DNA from: Balanoglossus misakiensis
Taxonomy: Eukaryota; Hemichordata
DNA: 64,000 bases
Assembly (NCBI GenBank): GCA_040954595.2
Contig: CM082592.2
Span: 8,246,001-8,310,000 of the forward strand
Direction of reading: 5' to 3'
In this document: positions 63,992-64,000 of the stretch, one piece after another
Numbering within the stretch: position 1 is the stretch's first letter
How the letters are laid out: every line of letters starts with the position of its first letter
Notes under the pieces: generated by a model
Database searches by the model: none
Seen by the model: the letters and a program-made list of their open reading frames with translations, nothing else
Told to the model about the DNA's origin: nothing
Program-made: the position numbers and the translations under genes

Positions 63992-64000
63992 GCTCCAAGC

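Overview
This is animal nuclear DNA. The genes are split by many GT-AG introns, the proteins are metazoan (a Mediator subunit and a plexin-domain receptor), and there is a long satellite array. CpG content is very uneven: parts of the MED13 gene body are almost CpG-free, while intergenic DNA and the other gene keep many CpGs. Together with the single compact MED13 gene, this fits an invertebrate, perhaps a marine deuterostome or lophotrochozoan. I cannot name the species.

Layout, left to right. (1) Positions 1 to about 12360 are one tandem satellite array of an 87-bp monomer, about 142 copies, cut by the left edge. It contains higher-order duplications of 14 monomers (1220 bp) and 10 monomers (871 bp), a variant that grows denser to the right, and decayed monomers at its right edge. 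A CATC/CATT microsatellite follows. (2) Positions 12562 to about 18260, minus strand, hold a complete 15-exon plexin-domain-containing receptor gene (PLXDC/TEM7 family, 642 residues). It has a signal peptide, ectodomain, PSI domain, Thr-rich stalk, three EGF modules, one membrane span and a short tail. The EGF modules are each encoded by one phase 1-1 exon and are absent from human PLXDC1/2 as I know them. (3) About 18.3 to 25.1 kb is intergenic. It holds a good plus-strand core promoter (CRE, TATA, YY1-like site), a long ACTGT-type pentanucleotide repeat, and one possible plus-strand exon, but no gene I recognise. (4) Positions 25154 to 63991, minus strand, hold a complete MED13 coding sequence: 31 exons, 2247 residues, with the start codon only 9 bases from the right edge. 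The first four introns occupy most of 40.6 to 63.3 kb and have no recognisable genes.

Both genes are transcribed leftwards, with MED13 upstream of the PLXDC-like gene. I see no functional link: MED13 is a general subunit of the Mediator kinase module (with MED12, cyclin C and CDK8/19), while the PLXDC-like protein is a predicted cell-surface receptor. I deduced the exons by hand from splice sites, protein similarity and reading-phase bookkeeping. Both CDS models close exactly in frame (1929 and 6744 nt including stops). No CRISPR array, tRNA, rRNA or intact transposon was seen.
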